64,000 nt of DNA. Origin: Anopheles merus. Taxonomy: Eukaryota > Arthropoda > Insecta > Diptera > Culicidae. Within the stretch, counting starts at the first letter, position 1. Every line of letters begins with the position of its first letter. The notes below the pieces were generated by a model. The model saw nothing but the letters and a program-made list of their open reading frames with translations, did not search any database and was not told the origin of the DNA. Location: contig NW_024427588.1 of NCBI RefSeq assembly GCF_017562075.2, positions 527,072-591,071 on the forward strand, read 5' to 3'. A program made the position numbers and the translations under genes. Positions 11,670-22,900 of the stretch are shown here, one piece after another.

Positions 11670-14600
11670 GTCTATACTATTGCCGAATGGGCTGCATGCC
11701 CTTTTAATAGCAGATTCAACTGATGTAATGGTTTCACGGTCTAAAAACTACGAAAATTTCGAACAAACTACGAGCAGTACTTCATCTGATGATGAAGATT
11801 CAAAAGGATCTGAGGATAACGAACGGTTGGATAATAAAGTGAAAGTCTATTGCGACTCGGATGACGATAGTGACAGTAGTGTTAATGACTCTTTGATAAC
11901 GAGTGAACATGAAGGTGAAAAATTAGCTGCTGCTGCCCTTTGTGTAGGAGTAGGTTCGTTCAGCGATCCGCGCCACGTACAAGGCCTAGCGCATTTTTTA
12001 GAACACATGATTTTTATGGGAAGCAAAAAGTACCCGCGGGAAAATGAATACGATTCCTTTATCAGTGTAAGTTTTGCAAAAGTTATAAATTTCAGTGTTC
12101 TTCCAAATATCTGTTAGTATGTAACAATTCTTTCTAATCTTGTTTTTTTCAGAAATGCGGTGGTTTTGACAATGCAGTAACAGATTTGGAAGAAACCACT
12201 TTTTATTTTGAAATAGATGAAGCGCATTTAGATGGTGCTTTGGATCGTTTTGCCAGTTTATTTACTGAACCGTTAATGCTTCGCGATTCCGTTTGCCGTG
12301 AACGTGATGCCGTTGAAAGCGAGTTTCAAACAAACAAGAATCGTTTTACTCCGGCTCGTGAACAATTGATAGCATCACTCGGTAATGATGATCATCCAAT
12401 AAGTTTATTTTCTTGGGGAAATTTAAAAACTTTAAAAAATAACATATCGGATGACGAGTTGTATAAGGAGCTCCATAAATTTCAAAGGCAACACTATTCA
12501 GCTCATCGTATGCACTTTGCTGTACAAGCGCGCATGAGCCTAGACGAGCTCGAATCCCTAACTGTGAAATATTTTTCAAGCATACCTTCCAACCAACTAC
12601 CGGCTAATAACTTGTCAGCATTTTATAACGAAAAAAATGCTTTTCGGGATGAATTCTACAGAAAACTTTTGATTGTGAAACCAGTCTCAGATGTGTGTCA
12701 ACTAGACATAACGTGGTGTTTACCACCTAGCATAAAAGTAAGTAATGTCAATCTGCTCTCGAGATACGCGGTTTAAGCGTTCCTGCGCAATCCGCGTAAG
12801 GCCGCGGTGCCATGGAGCCTTCTAAAGCACTCAAAACTTGTTCTCTAACATGAGTCCGCGGCCGTCGTTAGTACCTCTCACTCCGAGAAACTGATATAGC
12901 CAATCATGATTTATTTGGAACTTAAAATAGAAGATACGTTTTTGATCGCATATTTTTAAATATTTTCAATTATGAACATTGAAAACAATTGAAACGTACA
13001 ATGGAGCGCCGCTTATCCGGGCTTATCGAGACCTCGCCGCGAATGTATTATGCGAATAACACGGATAATAAGTCAAAGAATATATTTTATTACATATTCC
13101 TGATTTTTATCGAATTTATCTTATGTTTTGATAAAAATTATCCAGTTTTTATAAACTTTATGTTTTTCTAATGAGAATATTTCTAATTTGAAATGAATTA
13201 TAGTGTTTGTAGTTATGAAATTGTGCTCTGATAACCTTTTTTTTTCAAACATCCTTCTCAGAACGCAAAGTCACCTTTGTATTGAACTGTAATATCTCAA
13301 CAGCAAGGACAAACGGACAGTCGGATGAAAGATATCCAGATAAACGGCGCTCCACTGTAATTGCCGATAAACGAATAGCACAATTGCTCGTATTTCAAAT
13401 AGCTGATCGCTGCATCGTCAACTTTCTCTAAGATTCTAAAAAGATTCTCAAATTGATTTTGTGCCAATTCAATAAACGTTGAGAACGAAGGTTTCTCAAA
13501 AGCACTCATGAGTGCTTGAGAAAATGAGCGTTGAGAATGCCTATGGCCCCGCGACCTAACTCGAATTTTCGCGTAAGTCTAATTTCGCGTTTTTCAGCTA
13601 AAATACATTTGATTATCCGGTAGTTTTGGTTTTATTTAGTACTGTTGTACACTTTTATCTTGTATTCATTACGGTTCGAGAAAATTCTGATATTGGGACG
13701 CTCCACGATTCTAGTTAACTTTTTGTTAGGAGTTTGACAATAGGATGCTGAAATCTTAAAATCATTCCTTATAAAATCACATAAAACTAGCCAGCAATTT
13801 TCAGCCTAGATCAAGGGTCTCCAAACTATGACCCGCGAGCCTATGAACTCAAGGGCCTTTAATGCGGCACGCGATGTTTGGGTAAAGGTTAAATGGGGTA
13901 AAGGTCAAAACTTGACGAAGGAGAGCTTGACGAATACATAAAACACTCTTAAAATCTTCGTTCAGAAACAGAAGCGATATAAATAAGCATTCTAAATAGC
14001 ACCTGTATATTATACCCACTTAGATAGCTGCCCAAAAACTGCTATACAATGAAAACAGCTAACAGGCTGAAATTTCAGCCAACGAACTTAAAACGGAAAG
14101 GGCCCTTTTTCTGGATTTTCCTAAGAGTATTTCAGAGCTTTAAGATATATTTTTTCCTCAACACGTCATTTTCACCACATTTGCATCAAAATTAGCACAC
14201 GAAATCTCGATAGGAGCCATTAAAGAGTACATATTGGTTTTATGGATCGTATCTAGATATTTTTTGAACATAAGTTCTAATTTGGACTCATCTGTCCAAA
14301 TATCAGTTTTCCAACAATCTAACGATGTAAAGGTATTCCCCGATATACGCCATACTCGATCTACGCCATTTCGCTACACGCTTATTTCTCAATTTGACAG
14401 TTCTTCGAGCAAATTGTACTGATTTAAACCATCAAATGTCAAATGAAAAATAAATTCCCTTTTTGTCGAAATTTAAAAACCATTTTTAAAGGTACAAAAT
14501 TGTAATTTTCGGTCGAAATCAGATTAATTAACTAATTTAATCTGAAGCAAAAAGAGCAAAATTTTACGAAAATTAGCTATAATTTTACTGAAAACCTCGA

Positions 14601-17600
14601 AATTCGACTTACGCTAATATTCGAGATACGCTATTGCCCCCGGTCCGCATTAATAGCGTATATCGGAGAATACCTGTATCTGCATGTTCTTGATCATATC
14701 GAAGCTAATTGGCTTTGTTAGTCTTGCTGTAGATCGGGCGAGGAATTTGAAGGACGCCACATCTAACGGACAGTAAATTAAGAAAATGGCAATGTGATAG
14801 CTACGAGATGTTTATCTTTAGAACTATGGCTGATACCTATTTTAACATCATTGATCAATACTTTGGGATACATCTTTGAATCACATCTTTGGGAACCAGA
14901 TGCAAAAACTAGGTCCAGAACTAGATAAACCTTAAAAAAAAAACACGCCAAAGATCCTCGAACATGTAAAGAATGTAAGTGGAACGCATATAAATTCTAT
15001 GTTTGGTGTTTTATTTGTTCAGGAAAATAGTTTCTATAGAATGAATGAAGTGGGCACTTTATTTTGGCACAGTGATTTGTATTTTAAAAATTTTATAAAA
15101 ATTTTTTTTCTTGAAGCAAACTTCTCATTTTTGTCATGTTATGGTACTACCCATTCTTCAGCATGCCATGAACAATGTTTAAAATAATCAGTACAATTAC
15201 ACGGAAGAAATGTAAAATTGTAGGTAGTGAGCATTTTGCCGGCCACTATATATAATCTATAAATATAATACATATAAATCATCGTATCTGCGAATCGTCG
15301 TAACTCGAGGGGGTCGTAACTCGGGGGACGCCTGTAGTTTGTAAAAATGTAATTTATACTGCATTGGACAGTTCTTGAAGCAAATTTTACTGATTTGACA
15401 TTCGATCATTTAAATTTAGATAACCGCGTATCTCGGTAATGGACAGGATTTATAAAATACAAGCCGGCATTAATAATAAATGAACCCATTTTCACAGTCG
15501 TTTAAAGTTTATTTTGGTTTAACCGAGCTCATTTGTTGTTCATTCCTGTTTAAATAAACGATCGTTAAAATAGTTAACGACTGCTCGATATCGCATACAG
15601 CCAAATACATGGAAAAAATTCGAGCAGAATAATTAAACGACTGTTAATTTGTATCGTATACGTTCTTGAGGATCGTTTGTTTAATGACAGCATAGGACCG
15701 TTAAAATTAACATTAAATTAACAAATGAACTCAGTGCGTTCGCGATGTCAAATTTGAGCAATTTTTAACGACTATTTTGACTTTTTTAACGACTTTTATT
15801 TTTTTACCATTTCTTTCGCAATACCGGCTACAGTTCCCAAGTCACGCGTTTCTCGACTTGCGCAGATTCGGAGTTCCGCGGTTTTCTAATTTTGACACGT
15901 AACATGACAAATCAGTGCAATTTATTTCAAGAATTGTCCAATGCAGTATAAAATGTATTTTTAATAAAACAATTGATCAATGTAAAAGCGAGACCAGAAT
16001 TTTCTGCACAAAACGTATTAAATTAATGATAACGGGTATTAAAGTACTGAATTTCATGAAAAATACTTAGTAACCAAATGTATTTTAGGCAAAAAAAAAA
16101 CGTGGAATTCTACAAACGCAAATTCCTCGGGAACGCATAAACCCCGTGTCTCTGGAACATGCTGTATACATTGTTTTTTTTTAACTTTATCTACTATTAT
16201 ATATTCAAGGATTACCGCGTGAAACCAATTGATTACATTTCCTATATTATGGGCTATGAGGGTAAAAATAGTTTAACGAGTTATCTACGTAAGCAGTAAG
16301 TTGGCAAAAAAATCGTGAATAATTCAAATAGAAAGTTGTGTAATTACTTCTTTCTCATATTTTCCTTCAGTTCATTGGCCCTAGATGTACAAACTGGAGC
16401 AAATTTTGGGTTTGAAAAAAATTCGCTTTACACGCTGTTCGGAGTATCCATTACTATGACCGATCGTGGGCTAGAAAATGTCGAGCAAATTTTAAAAGCT
16501 GTATACTCGTTTGTACGATTGTTAAAGCGCGAAGGACCTCTTGAATGGATTTACAAAGAACTGCAAGAATTGGAAGCAACATCTTTTCGATACCGTAAAG
16601 AAAAAGAAGCTAGTGATAATGTGGAAGAATTAGTAGTCAACATGCGTTATTATCCTTCTGAACATATTATCACTGGCTCAGAATTATATTTCAAATACGA
16701 CCCGAACGAGATATGGACGGTTATCAACGACCTTAACAAGCCACTGTTTAATCTGATGATATCTTCTACAAAACCTTATAGAAATGTTACTTACAATCGT
16801 ACTGAGGCTTGGTTTGGAACGGAATATTTCGAATTAGGTAAATTTAAAACATAAAAAAACATCAAATTAAGCAATTTCATAATCGTCACTTAATATTGTA
16901 GATGTTCCAAAAGAATGGCAACGTTTATGGGAATTGGCGGAACCAATACCAGAAATACAAATTCAAGAAAAAAACCAATATATTTCGACCAATTTTACGA
17001 TATTAGCGGATGCAAAAGAAAATTTAGAGGTAGGTTTCAACATACGAATATTAAATTCCTTACAGCGTTTTTCAAGTCAGTTTCTAATGTAAACATAGTT
17101 ATTTACCGCATCCAAAATGTTTTTCAACAGCTGTCAATTTGTTTATTTGTTTCCAAATGAAATTTCAGTTTCAACACATGATTTTCAACACATAACAACA
17201 GCTTTCAAACTAAATCCCGTTTGAGGCGTGTTGAAAATCATGCTGTAGATTTTAAAAATTATTATGATGGAAATGAAATGCCAGATCGATGTGGAACAAC
17301 ATTTTGCATGTGGTAAATAACAATGTTTACATTCGAACCTGACTTGGAAAACCCTGTATCATTACAGGGTTTTCCAAGTTTCGAATATATACATAGTTAT
17401 TCACCGCCTCCAAGATGTTTTAACTGCTGTCAAATGATGTATTTGCTTCATAATGAAATTTCAGTTTTTACACATGATTTTAAACATCACAAAGAAAAGT
17501 GGTAAAACTCAAACCAGCTTGGATGTGTTGAAAATCATGGTGAAGAAATTAAAAATCATGATGGAAATGAAATATCAGATTGATGTGGATTAACATCTTG

Positions 17601-19959
17601 CACGCGGTGAATAACAAAGTTTACGTTCGAAAATGACTTGGAAACCCTGTATCATTTTAACTTTAAATCTATTTAGGTTCCACCTCACCCAGAAAAAATT
17701 TTCGAAAACGATTTATGTGAACTATGGTTCCGCCAAGATAATAAATTCCGGCTTCCTTTAGCCCTAATGTATTTTTACATAATTTCTCCGCTACCATTCA
17801 ATAATCCTAGCAGGTAATGATAAATATCTAATAACAAACACTCGGCATATATGGTTTAATGCTTTCTTCAACTTACTTACCACTTATCGATGTTTCTCGC
17901 TATTACCAGTTCCGCTTTGGCTGGATTGTTTGCCTCAATCATTAAATATCAAATAGCAGAAGAACTCTATCCAGCCGAAGTGGCGGGATTGAATTATGAA
18001 CTATACTCGGCAGAGAAAGGACTTGTGTTAAAGATTGATGGATACAATGAAAAATTACCTATCATAGCAGACGAAATATCTGCTTCAATGGGACGATTTA
18101 CAGAAATATTTAAAGAGAGTATTTTTGATGTGATCAAAGATAAACTAGAAAAAATATACTATAACGAATTGATGAAACCTAATAAGCTGAACAGGTAAGT
18201 GTTACATGGTATACATAAAAACTGCCAATTAAATCAACTAAATGTTTATCTGTCTTTACAGAGATGTTCGTTTAAAGCTTGTCCAATTAAATCATTGGTC
18301 AACGTGGGAAAAATTTGAGTATCTTAAAAAATTTACGATCAATGATGTACGTCAGTTTGGGCAAGATTTCTTCAATAACTTCAAAATTCAAGCGCTAATA
18401 CAGGGTAATGTTGAGAAAGAAACGGCTAAACAAGTGATAGATAAAGTCTTGAGCAACCTTAATGGATCGCCGATTGGAGATGTAAGTTAATTTAGATTTA
18501 TTACAGGGTTTCCACGTAATCAATCAAGTTTCGAATGTAATCATTGTTTTTCACCGCGTGAAAAATGTTATTTCACATCGATTTGACATTTAATTTTCGG
18601 CAAAACAATTTCTAATTTCTTCAGCATGATTTTCAACATTTCGATGGACTGCTTCCATCGTTTTTTCAACGGGGTTTCGCATTCGAAACCTGTTAACAGT
18701 TGAAGTGTTTAAAATCATGCGGAATAAAATGAAAAAATCGGGGGTTTTCAATTCAATTTTCAATGTCTTCAGCATGCTTTATTGATTGCTAGATGTTTTC
18801 AACAGCTGTCAAATGTTGTATTAGCATCTTAATAATGTTTCATTTCTTTCACATGATTTCAACGAGTCTCAATTTGGATTGAGATTTTAAATCATGTGTA
18901 AGTAGTGAAATTTTATTATTATGCGAATGCACCATTTGACAGCTGTTGAAAGGTGGTGAATAATAATGTGCACACTTGAAAGTGACTTGGAATTCTGTAT
19001 TATCAAAATCAGAGGAAATGAAACATCAGAGTGACGAGGAATAACATTTGGACGCGGTTCAAAACCAATTTTACAATCGAAATTGACTTGGGAAACTCTA
19101 TACCTTCTGCCAAGCGCAGTATAAATTATTGCCTCCTTTTTTCTTACAGACCAAAACCGTTGAATCGAAAGCACGTGAAATACCTATTGGGGATAATTAT
19201 ATACGAGTTTCCAATTTTCGAGAAAGTGATATTAATACTGTAACTACGACTTTCTACCAAGCGGGGCCTGTCACTCCGTTGCTGCATGCATGTTTAGAGC
19301 TGCTAGTTTCGTTATTAGAGGAACCATTATTTGACATGTTACGTACGAAGGAGCAACTGGGATACGATGTGTCGACTACACTGCGCGATAATGCTGGAAT
19401 ATTGGGAATATCTTTTACTATTCACTCACAGGAAAACAAATTTAATTATCAATACATAGACGAAAGGATTGAAAAATTTAATCAACACTTTTTAGAACTA
19501 TTGGATGAAATGACAGACATTGACTTTGAGCTAGTGAAAACATCTCTTAAGCATAGGAAACAAGTCGTAGATACTGATCTGAAAAATGAAGCCTCCCGCC
19601 ATTGGGGTGAAATCACAACAGAAGAGTATATATTCAATAGAAACAGCTTAGAAGTACAAGAAATTGTGAAATTGTCAAAAACTGACGTTTTACGTCTATT
19701 TCAATCACTTGTAATGGATCCAACCACCAGGAGGAAACTATGTGTACAGGTCATTGGTAATAATGATAAAATAACGAACAACACCGCACTAACTTACAGC
19801 AATATGGATACGAAAAGAGCTTCGAGCTTTCAATTAAATTACATTCATCACGAGGAACCTATAAAAGACGATTGCCGGTACATAGGTGATATCGAAGGCT
19901 TTACAAAACATCTAAAAGTGTATAATATGGTTAAAATGGATTTTTGCACGGGGAATTGA
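11670..19959 (+). CDS. Nardilysin-like M16 zinc metalloendopeptidase, 5' end missing
   Basis: Nine exons join in phase: 11670-12066, 12153-12737, 16210-16295, 16371-16837, 16902-17029, 17677-17813, 17910-18194, 18262-18481 and 19150-19959. They give 1037 visible residues and a TGA stop. All introns have GT-AG ends. Exon 1 carries LLPNGLHALLIADS, an acidic serine-rich insert (residues about 36-77, SSDDEDSKGSED and DSDDDSDSS), then HFLEH. The acidic insert is what separates nardilysin from insulysin. The zinc motif is complete: H108, E111 and H112 in HFLEH, and E189 in VESEF, exactly 76 residues after H112, as in the family pattern HxxEH(X76)E. Exon 3 reads YIMGYEGKNSLTSYLR and exon 9 RTKEQLGYDVST, both M16 hallmarks. 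By family knowledge the enzyme cleaves before arginine at dibasic sites. The initiator exon was not found. The gene converges with GPN1, and its large second intron and introns 5 and 8 hold MITEs. Confidence 0.92.
12999..13357. mobile_element. TA-flanked MITE in nardilysin intron 2
   Basis: The ends read CAATGGAGCGCCGCTTATC and, inverted, CAGTGGAGCGCCGTTTATC, each next to a TA dinucleotide (12997-12998 and 13358-13359). This is the pattern of a Tc1/mariner/pogo-type miniature element. No coding capacity. Confidence 0.7.
13690..14115 (-). repeat. Copy of the GGGGCCCTTTCCG repeat, interrupted by a hAT end fragment
   Basis: The right part (reading TTCAGCC...GGAAAGGGCCC) and left part (CTCCACGATTCTAG) match 41193-41735 and 57901-58340 in reverse orientation. 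At about 13813-13900 it is broken by a sequence beginning AAGGGTCTCCAAACTATGAC, which resembles the end of the hAT element at 2652. The family ends in GGGGC-C-CTT-like inverted termini. Confidence 0.5.
14330..14676. mobile_element. TA-flanked MITE, pogo/Tc1-like ends
   Basis: Ends AAGGTATTCCCCGATATACG and, inverted, CAGGTATTCTCCGATATACG, flanked by TA (14328-14329, 14677-14678). The interior contains CGAGATACGC motifs also seen in the MITEs at 49036 and 52347. Lies in nardilysin intron 2. Confidence 0.65.
15285..15860. repeat. MITE fragments in nardilysin intron 2
   Basis: At 15290-15341 is the end of the CAGGCGTCCCCCGAG family (full copy at 54626-55011), in reverse orientation. At 15465-15850 is a block of AACGACTGT/GTCGTTTA inverted motifs starting with AGCCGGCATT and ending ATACCGGCTA, related to 2240-2510. 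No gene in this part of the intron. Confidence 0.5.
17063..17356. mobile_element. hAT-type MITE, copy 1, nardilysin intron 5
   Basis: Left end CAGCGTTTTTCAAGTCAG; right end, inverted, CAGGGTTTTCCAAGTCAG, followed by internal TTGTTATTTACC-like sequence on both sides. Only five of eight flanking bases match (ATTCCTTA versus TATCATTA). It directly abuts the next copy at 17365. Confidence 0.6.
17365..17649. mobile_element. hAT-type MITE, copy 2, nardilysin intron 5
   Basis: Ends CAGGGTTTTCCAAGTTTCG and, inverted, CAGGGTTTCCAAGTCATT, flanked by TATCATTA (17357-17364) and TATCATTT (17650-17657), i.e. seven of eight bases of a duplication. The interior includes ACAT/ATGATTTTAAACAT palindromic pieces shared with the copy at 18504. 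Confidence 0.7.
18504..19100. repeat. Rearranged hAT-type MITE sequences, nardilysin intron 8
   Basis: Begins CAGGGTTTCCACGTAATC, and right-end motifs (TGACTTGGAATTCTG near 18997; TTGACTTGGGAAACTC near 19097) occur twice. Repeated CAACAGCTGTCAAATG and ATGATTTTCAAC segments show that more than one copy of the 17063/17365 family is nested or broken here. Confidence 0.5.
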
Positions 19960-19961
19960 AA

Positions 19962-19967
19962 TTTATT
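19962..19967 (-). promoter_or_regulatory. Probable GPN1 polyadenylation signal
   Basis: The minus strand reads AATAAA here, about 19 bases past the GPN1 stop codon and only 3 bases from the nardilysin stop on the other strand. Cleavage 10-30 bases downstream would fall inside the last nardilysin codons, so the two transcripts should overlap tail to tail. Inferred from sequence only. Confidence 0.6.
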
Positions 19968-19985
19968 ACACATAAATTTTTACAA

Positions 19986-22900
19986 TTATTTGTTGAATTG
20001 TTTTTCGTGTTTTTCAGCTCGTTGACGACGGCGCTGCTGAATATAATTGTTGAAGTTTATTTCTTCCGCTTCGTCGTCTCCTAAGAGTATATAAATTTTG
20101 AAAAAAAAGAAAGAAAAAAAATCATCAATGATAACAACAACAATAAACATACACTAATGTCCATCCTTACTTAACGGAAAATACAAAGAAGAGCATTAAT
20201 ACAGTGATATCTCATTAACGCCCTGTTTACACATTCCATGCGCCAGTAGCGAACCCATTGAACTCTTGTCAAAATTATTAGGAGTTGAGTGTGCGATGGG
20301 TTTCGATCACTTGCGGGAATCCAGTGGCTCAGATTCGAATGGTTATAGAGAGCTAAAGTAAACACACGATTAAATTCCCCACCCTGACACTATGAGTGGA
20401 AAGCAGTTTAAAAAACTTTCTTAATATGCTCGACATATTTATCATTCCTCAGGAAAACGCATCAAACCGCACCTGATTTTTGTCTAACTGTGCCATCGAT
20501 GGAACAAAACCATCGATTTGTTGGTACAGCATGCACCGTCAGAAATTCGCAAATTGGCGTATCTTTTCTAAGACACAATAACAGTTGTCGGTCATAACCT
20601 GTGTGAACCACTAGTGGCTTGGCTTTAAGTTCTTAATAATTTACTTATCCGGCCTTACAACCGCTTTGCGGTCTTGGCCTGCCTCAAGAGTGTCCGAAAC
20701 TGCTCACGGTCTCGCGCCTTCGTCTGCCAGTCCGTTATCCCGGCCTTAATGGCATACGCCTCAACGCTATCTTGCCACCTCAATTTGGGCCTACCACGCC
20801 TCCTCTGTCCTTGTGGACGGCCTAAAAAGACTTTACGGGCTGGGTCGTCCGTTTCCATGCGTATAACATGGCCAGCCCACCGGAGCCTGGCGAGCTTTAT
20901 ACGCTGTACGACAGTGAGGTCGCCGTACATCTCGTATAGCTCGTCATTATAGCGGCTCCTCCATTGTCCTTCCACACATACGGGGCCAAGTATCCTTCTG
21001 AGCATCTTCCTCTCGAACGCGGCTAAGAGGGTTTCGTCAGATTTGGACAGTGTCCATGTCTCAGAGGCGTATGTGAGTACTGGTACTATATAGGTACTAT
21101 ATAGTCCCAGCTTCGTCCGTCGCGACAGGTTCTTTGAGTTGAACTACGTTTTCAGGCTTTAGAATGACCGGTTGGCAGCCAGCGTCCTTGCGCGCAACTC
21201 AGCTTCCATGCTATTGTCGTTGCTGACCTTTGATCCCAGATAGGTGAATTGTGGGACGACTTCAAAAGTGCGTTCACCTATCTGCACGTCACGCCTACGT
21301 AGATTCTGATTATTTGTTGGCGGGCCCGCTGATGATGCCACCATCAGTTTGGTCTTTGCCTCGTTTATCTGCAATCCGAGGTTCTCTGCCGCCTGCTCGA
21401 TCCCTTGGTAGGCTTCTGCTACATAGGAGAGCCGCAGACCAATGATGTCTATATCATTAGCGTATGCCAGGATCTGGGTTGACTTGTAGAAGATGGTTCC
21501 CGTAGTCTCCACCCTCGAGTCACGGATGGCTCTCTCTAGTGCCAGGTTGAATAGGAGACAAGCAAGCCCGTCCCCCTGGCGCAGACCTTTGGTGGTAGCA
21601 AAAGGTCCTGAGAGTTTTCCATCCACCCTCACCTGGCATGTGACGTTGGTCATAGTCATTCTAACTAGCCTTATCAGTTTGGCCGAGATTCCTAATGAGC
21701 TCATAGCGTCATACAGTTTTACCCTGGCTATGCTATCATATGCGGCTTTGAAGTCAATGAAGAGATGGTATGTGTCGTGTCTGTATTCAGCCATCTTCTC
21801 CAAGATCTGCCGCATGGTGAAGATCTGATCAGTGGTTGATTTTCCGTTTCGGAATCCTCTTTGATAGTTTCCGACTATCTCTTCGACGTGCGGGACAAGG
21901 CGATCCTGAAGGATCAGGGAGAATATTTTATAGGCGGTATTCAACACCGTGATACCCCTGTAGTTGTTGCAGTCCAACCTGTCTCCCTTCTTGTATATGG
22001 GGTATATGATGCCGAGATTCCAATCACAAGGCATCGATTCGCTATCCCACACCTCAGTAACAATTTGATGAATCTCGTTTTCTAGTCGTGCACCTCCATT
22101 CTTGACCAGTTCGGCTGTAATTCCGTCGGTTCCGGGTGCCTTGTTATTTTTCAGCCGACGGATAGCCTTTCGTGTTTCTTCTATGCTAGGTGGCAGTAGC
22201 ATGTCACCATCAGCTAGTGGCGCTTCTAGCTGTTCGCTAAACTGGTCATTGAGTAGTTCATCAAAGACTGAGCCCACCGCGAGAGGACCTCTGGCTGGTT
22301 ACTGACCAGATCTCCATCCTTGTTGCGACAGCAGGTTACCTTAGGTACAACGTTGTTTCGGTGACCTGCTATCGCTTGGTAAAACTTTCGTGTCGGTCCG
22401 TACGCCTCTCTGGTTTGCTCGAGTTCCCGCATGTTTTGCTCTTCCAAAGCATGCTTCTTGGAGCGGTGAACTCGTTTCTCTTCGCGTCTGAGCCGTGAAT
22501 ATTCCTCTGCGCATGCCCGCGTTCTATGCCGTTGCTGCATTGCTCGGTATGCAGTATTCTTACGTTCAGTCACTTGTCTGCATTCTTCGTCGAACCAGCC
22601 AGATTTGGTGTTGCCACAGCTCCGTGTTGAGCCGAGGCTGCGTGTTTTCTCCGCCCCCATTGTCGCGGGGGCGGGCGATTCTACAACGTATCACTAGGCC
22701 AACCAAGTAGTGATCGGAACCGATATTGGCTCCTCGATAAGTTCTGACGTTTAACAGGCTCGACTGTCGTCGGCGGCTTATTAACACGTGGTCGATCTGG
22801 TTGAAGGATTCGCCATCCGGGTGCGCCCACGTCATTTTGTGGATGTCCCTCCGCGCAAACTTGGTACTTCCTACAACCAGATTGTTCGCTGCGGCGAACT

